The translations under genes and the position numbers were made by a program. Of a stretch of DNA of 64,000 nucleotides, positions 62,153 to 64,000 are shown piece after piece. The notes beneath the pieces were generated by a model that saw only the letters and a list, made by a program, of their open reading frames with translations, searched no databases and was not told where the DNA came from. The stretch comes from Haloactinopolyspora alba (GTDB taxonomy: Bacteria; Actinomycetota; Actinomycetes; Jiangellales; Jiangellaceae): NCBI RefSeq assembly GCF_003014555.1, contig NZ_PYGE01000001.1:541294-605293 (forward strand), in the 5' to 3' direction. Numbering within the stretch: position 1 is the first letter of the stretch; every line of letters starts with the position of its first letter.

Positions 62153-63682
62153 ATGAACCAGCTCGCCCGTCGCCGCTTCCTCCAACTCGGCGGAGCGACC
62201 GCCGCCGCCGTCGCCGCCCCGACCACCGCCGGCTGGGCCGTGCCCTCCCCAGGACGCCTGCCCGACGGGCTGTTCGCACTGGGTGTGGCCTCCGGCGACC
62301 CGCTCCCCGACCGCGTCGTGATCTGGACGCGGCTGGTACCCGAACCGCTCGCGCTCGACGGCACGGGCGGCATGACCTCCCGGCCGGTCCCGGTGCAGTG
62401 GGAGATCGCGCACGACGAGAAGTTCTCGCAGCTGGCCCGCCGTGGCGCGACGGTCGCCCGCCCGGAGACCGGGCACAGCGTCCACGTCGACGTCGAAGGA
62501 CTGGACCCCGCGCGGTGGTACTACTACCGGTTCCGGGTTCAGCGCCAGCTCAGCCCGGTGGGCCGGACCCGGACCGCCCCGGCACCCGGCACCATGCCCG
62601 ACGGCTGGAAGTTCACCGTCGCCAGCTGCCAGAACTACCCGTCCGGCTTCTACACCTCGTACCTGAACATGCTGGACGAGGAGCCCGACCTCGTCTTCCA
62701 CCTCGGTGACTACATCTACGAGGGCGGGGCCCAGGGACGGCTCGGCCGCGGCCACGTCCCGCACCACGAGATCCGCACGCTCGCCGACTACCGCGTCCGC
62801 CTCGCGCAGTACCGCGGCGACCCGAACCTGCGGGCCATGCACGGCGCGGCCCCGTTCGCGATGACGTTCGACGATCACGAGGTCGAGAACAACTGGTCGA
62901 AGGAGGACGCCGACCCGGACGTGCCGCCCGAGGAGTTCGCCCGCCGCAAGGCCGCGGCGTTCCAGGCCTACTGGGAGCACATGCCGCTGCGGACGGCGCA
63001 ACGGCCACAGGGATCGGCCATCCGGATGTACCGGAGGCTGCACTGGGGCGACCTGGCGACCATCAACCTGCTGGACACCCGTCAGTACCGCAGCGACCAG
63101 ATTCCCGACCGCGAGGCCGACGGGCCCGAGGCATGGGACCCGGACCTCGAGCTGCTCGGCAACGAGCAGATGAGCTGGCTGCTGGACGGCCTGTCCCGGT
63201 CGAGCACGCGGTGGAACGTGCTGGGCCAGCAGGTGCCGTTCTTCGAGGACCCCGACGTCGGGCGGGAGAACGACAAGTGGGACGGCTATCGGGTCGCCCG
63301 CCAGAAGGTCCTGGACGTGCTGGCCGGCGGCGGACCACGCAACCCCGTCGTCCTGTCCGGCGACATCCACCAGAACCGGGCGGCCGACATCAAGGCCGAC
63401 TTCCGCGACCCCGAGGCCGCGACGGTCGGCGTGGAGTTCACCGGCACGTCGATCAGCAGCGGCGGCGACACCGTCCCCGACGCCCGGTTCGACCCGGACC
63501 CGGCGAACCCGCACATCCGGATGAAGGGCAGCGGCCGCGGCTACGTGGCGGTCAGTGTGACCCCGGACGAGTGCCGCGCGGACTTCCGCGTCGTCGACAC
63601 CGTCGAGCAGCCCACCTCCGGGGTCAGCACGGTGGCCTCGTTCGTCGCGCGGGACGGAGAGCCCGGCCTGACCCGCGACTGA
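62153..63682 (+). CDS. phoD: Alkaline phosphatase D (PhoD), Tat-exported
   Basis: The 509-residue protein has a twin-arginine signal (ARRRFLQLGG), a fibronectin-like N-terminal domain (LGVASGDPLPDRVVIWTRL) and the metallophosphoesterase core: VASCQNYPSG, FHLGDYIYEGG, MTFDDHEVENNW, NLLDTRQYRSDQ and VVLSGDIHQN. It releases phosphate from phosphodiesters or monoesters outside the cell. No PHO box was identified upstream. Confidence 0.94.
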   Translation: MNQLARRRFLQLGGATAAAVAAPTTAGWAVPSPGRLPDGLFALGVASGDPLPDRVVIWTRLVPEPLALDGTGGMTSRPVPVQWEIAHDEKFSQLARRGATVARPETGHSVHVDVEGLDPARWYYYRFRVQRQLSPVGRTRTAPAPGTMPDGWKFTVASCQNYPSGFYTSYLNMLDEEPDLVFHLGDYIYEGGAQGRLGRGHVPHHEIRTLADYRVRLAQYRGDPNLRAMHGAAPFAMTFDDHEVENNWSKEDADPDVPPEEFARRKAAAFQAYWEHMPLRTAQRPQGSAIRMYRRLHWGDLATINLLDTRQYRSDQIPDREADGPEAWDPDLELLGNEQMSWLLDGLSRSSTRWNVLGQQVPFFEDPDVGRENDKWDGYRVARQKVLDVLAGGGPRNPVVLSGDIHQNRAADIKADFRDPEAATVGVEFTGTSISSGGDTVPDARFDPDPANPHIRMKGSGRGYVAVSVTPDECRADFRVVDTVEQPTSGVSTVASFVARDGEPGLTRD

Positions 63683-63701
63683 TCGCATTGCGGACGTCGT
63701 T

Positions 63702-63745
63702 CCCGGACGTGATCGGCCCCGGCCCCGGGGCTGGTCACGTCCGGG
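63702..63745 (+). terminator. Hairpin terminator of phoD
   Basis: CCCGGACGTGA (63702-63712) pairs with TCACGTCCGGG (63735-63745), and the inner loop holds a second GGCCCCGG / CCGGGGCC pairing. It is a stable structure 20 bases after the phoD stop. Confidence 0.7.
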
Positions 63746-63930
63746 GTCCGGCGCGGCCGGGCAGTCCGGTGCACGTGCTCGCCAGCGTCGGTGACGATGG
63801 ACGACGTCTTCACCGCCCCGGCGGCGACACGGATCCAAATGCTCGCTGCCCTGACGCAGCGCCGCGGGTGACCCGGACGAGCCGACGAGCGATCCGACGT
63901 TGTCAGTGGTGGGCGGTAGTGTTTCGGACA

Positions 63931-64000
63931 TGGGTTCGGTTGAGGTTGATCGGCTGGTCACCGTGGTGCAGGCGCTCGCGGCTGCCCCGGCCGGTGAACT
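63931..64000 (+). CDS. Possible DUF222-HNH gene, 5' fragment at window edge
   Basis: An ATG at 63931 opens MGSVEVDRLVTVVQALAAAP and runs off the window. The start is reminiscent of DUF222/13E12 HNH proteins, of which one complete member lies at 14432-16096, but 23 codons cannot prove it. Confidence 0.4.

Noticed and set aside
60983..63961. A 992-codon minus-strand frame opposite the kinase and phoD genes
   Set aside because: It covers several well-supported plus-strand genes and has no recognisable domain.
1..64000. CRISPR arrays, tRNA or rRNA genes, prophage modules
   Set aside because: No regularly spaced repeats with unique spacers, no cloverleaf or rRNA stretches, and no phage structural genes were noticed on reading either strand; a covariance search was not possible.

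Overview
The window is high-GC, densely coded DNA of an actinomycete (Actinomycetota). The evidence is GC-rich codon use in every gene, many GTG starts, ATGA/GTGA gene overlaps, DUF222/13E12-type HNH genes, SigJ (ECF41) sigma factors, an LppM-type lipoprotein and an acVLRF1 rescue factor. The genus cannot be fixed from the sequence; a Jiangella- or Nocardioides-like soil actinomycete is a guess. I saw no rRNA, tRNA, CRISPR array, prophage or complete insertion sequence.

1-5.6 kb: the 5' part of an ECF41-type sigma factor, a DASS (SLC13-like) anion symporter, an orphan TAXI-type substrate-binding lipoprotein and an OmpR-type regulator/histidine kinase pair. The last four look like one solute-sensing and uptake locus.

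5.7-30.4 kb: a cobalamin island. Three cobalamin riboswitches precede cobN, cobG-cobH-cobIJ and btuFCD-chelatase-cobO. Other members are bluB-cobK, cbiD, cobM-cobL and cobB. The gene set is a hybrid: the O2-linked precorrin-3B synthase CobG and the O2-dependent BluB occur with CbiD instead of CobF, and CobN is paired with a fused ChlI-ChlD-type AAA/VWA chelatase. The island is interrupted by an HNH endonuclease gene, a DinB/DUF664 gene, a GNAT gene and a NAD(P)-binding reductase. CobA and the nucleotide-loop enzymes are not in the window.

30.4-41.6 kb: mixed genes. These are DUF1990, a VLRF1-type peptidyl-tRNA hydrolase, a secreted aldose epimerase, Mn/Fe superoxide dismutase, two overlapping unknown genes, a carboxymuconolactone-decarboxylase-like gene overlapping sigJ, an internally shortened proline dehydrogenase, a 2-hydroxyacid dehydrogenase and a phosphoketolase with three 12-bp repeats upstream.

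41.7-45.5 kb: a leftward operon of namZ (exo-MurNAc-ase), a MurR/RpiR-type regulator, a PIG-L deacetylase and a double-GNAT protein. It probably handles cell-wall amino sugars and is driven by what looks like a leaderless promoter overlapped by an operator.

45.6-64 kb: YceI, LppM, acyl-CoA oxidase, a methyltransferase, a signal-less BtuF-like protein, BCP peroxiredoxin, an RDD protein, a MarR-epoxide hydrolase operon, a divergent SDR/TetR pair with perfect palindromic operators, a SulP transporter, an aldo/keto reductase, a glutathione peroxidase, a degenerate RlaP-type nucleotidyltransferase, an O-methyltransferase, an APH-type kinase, a Tat-exported PhoD and the start of a possible second DUF222 gene. 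A 37-38 bp palindromic repeat occurs twice, each time between convergent genes.
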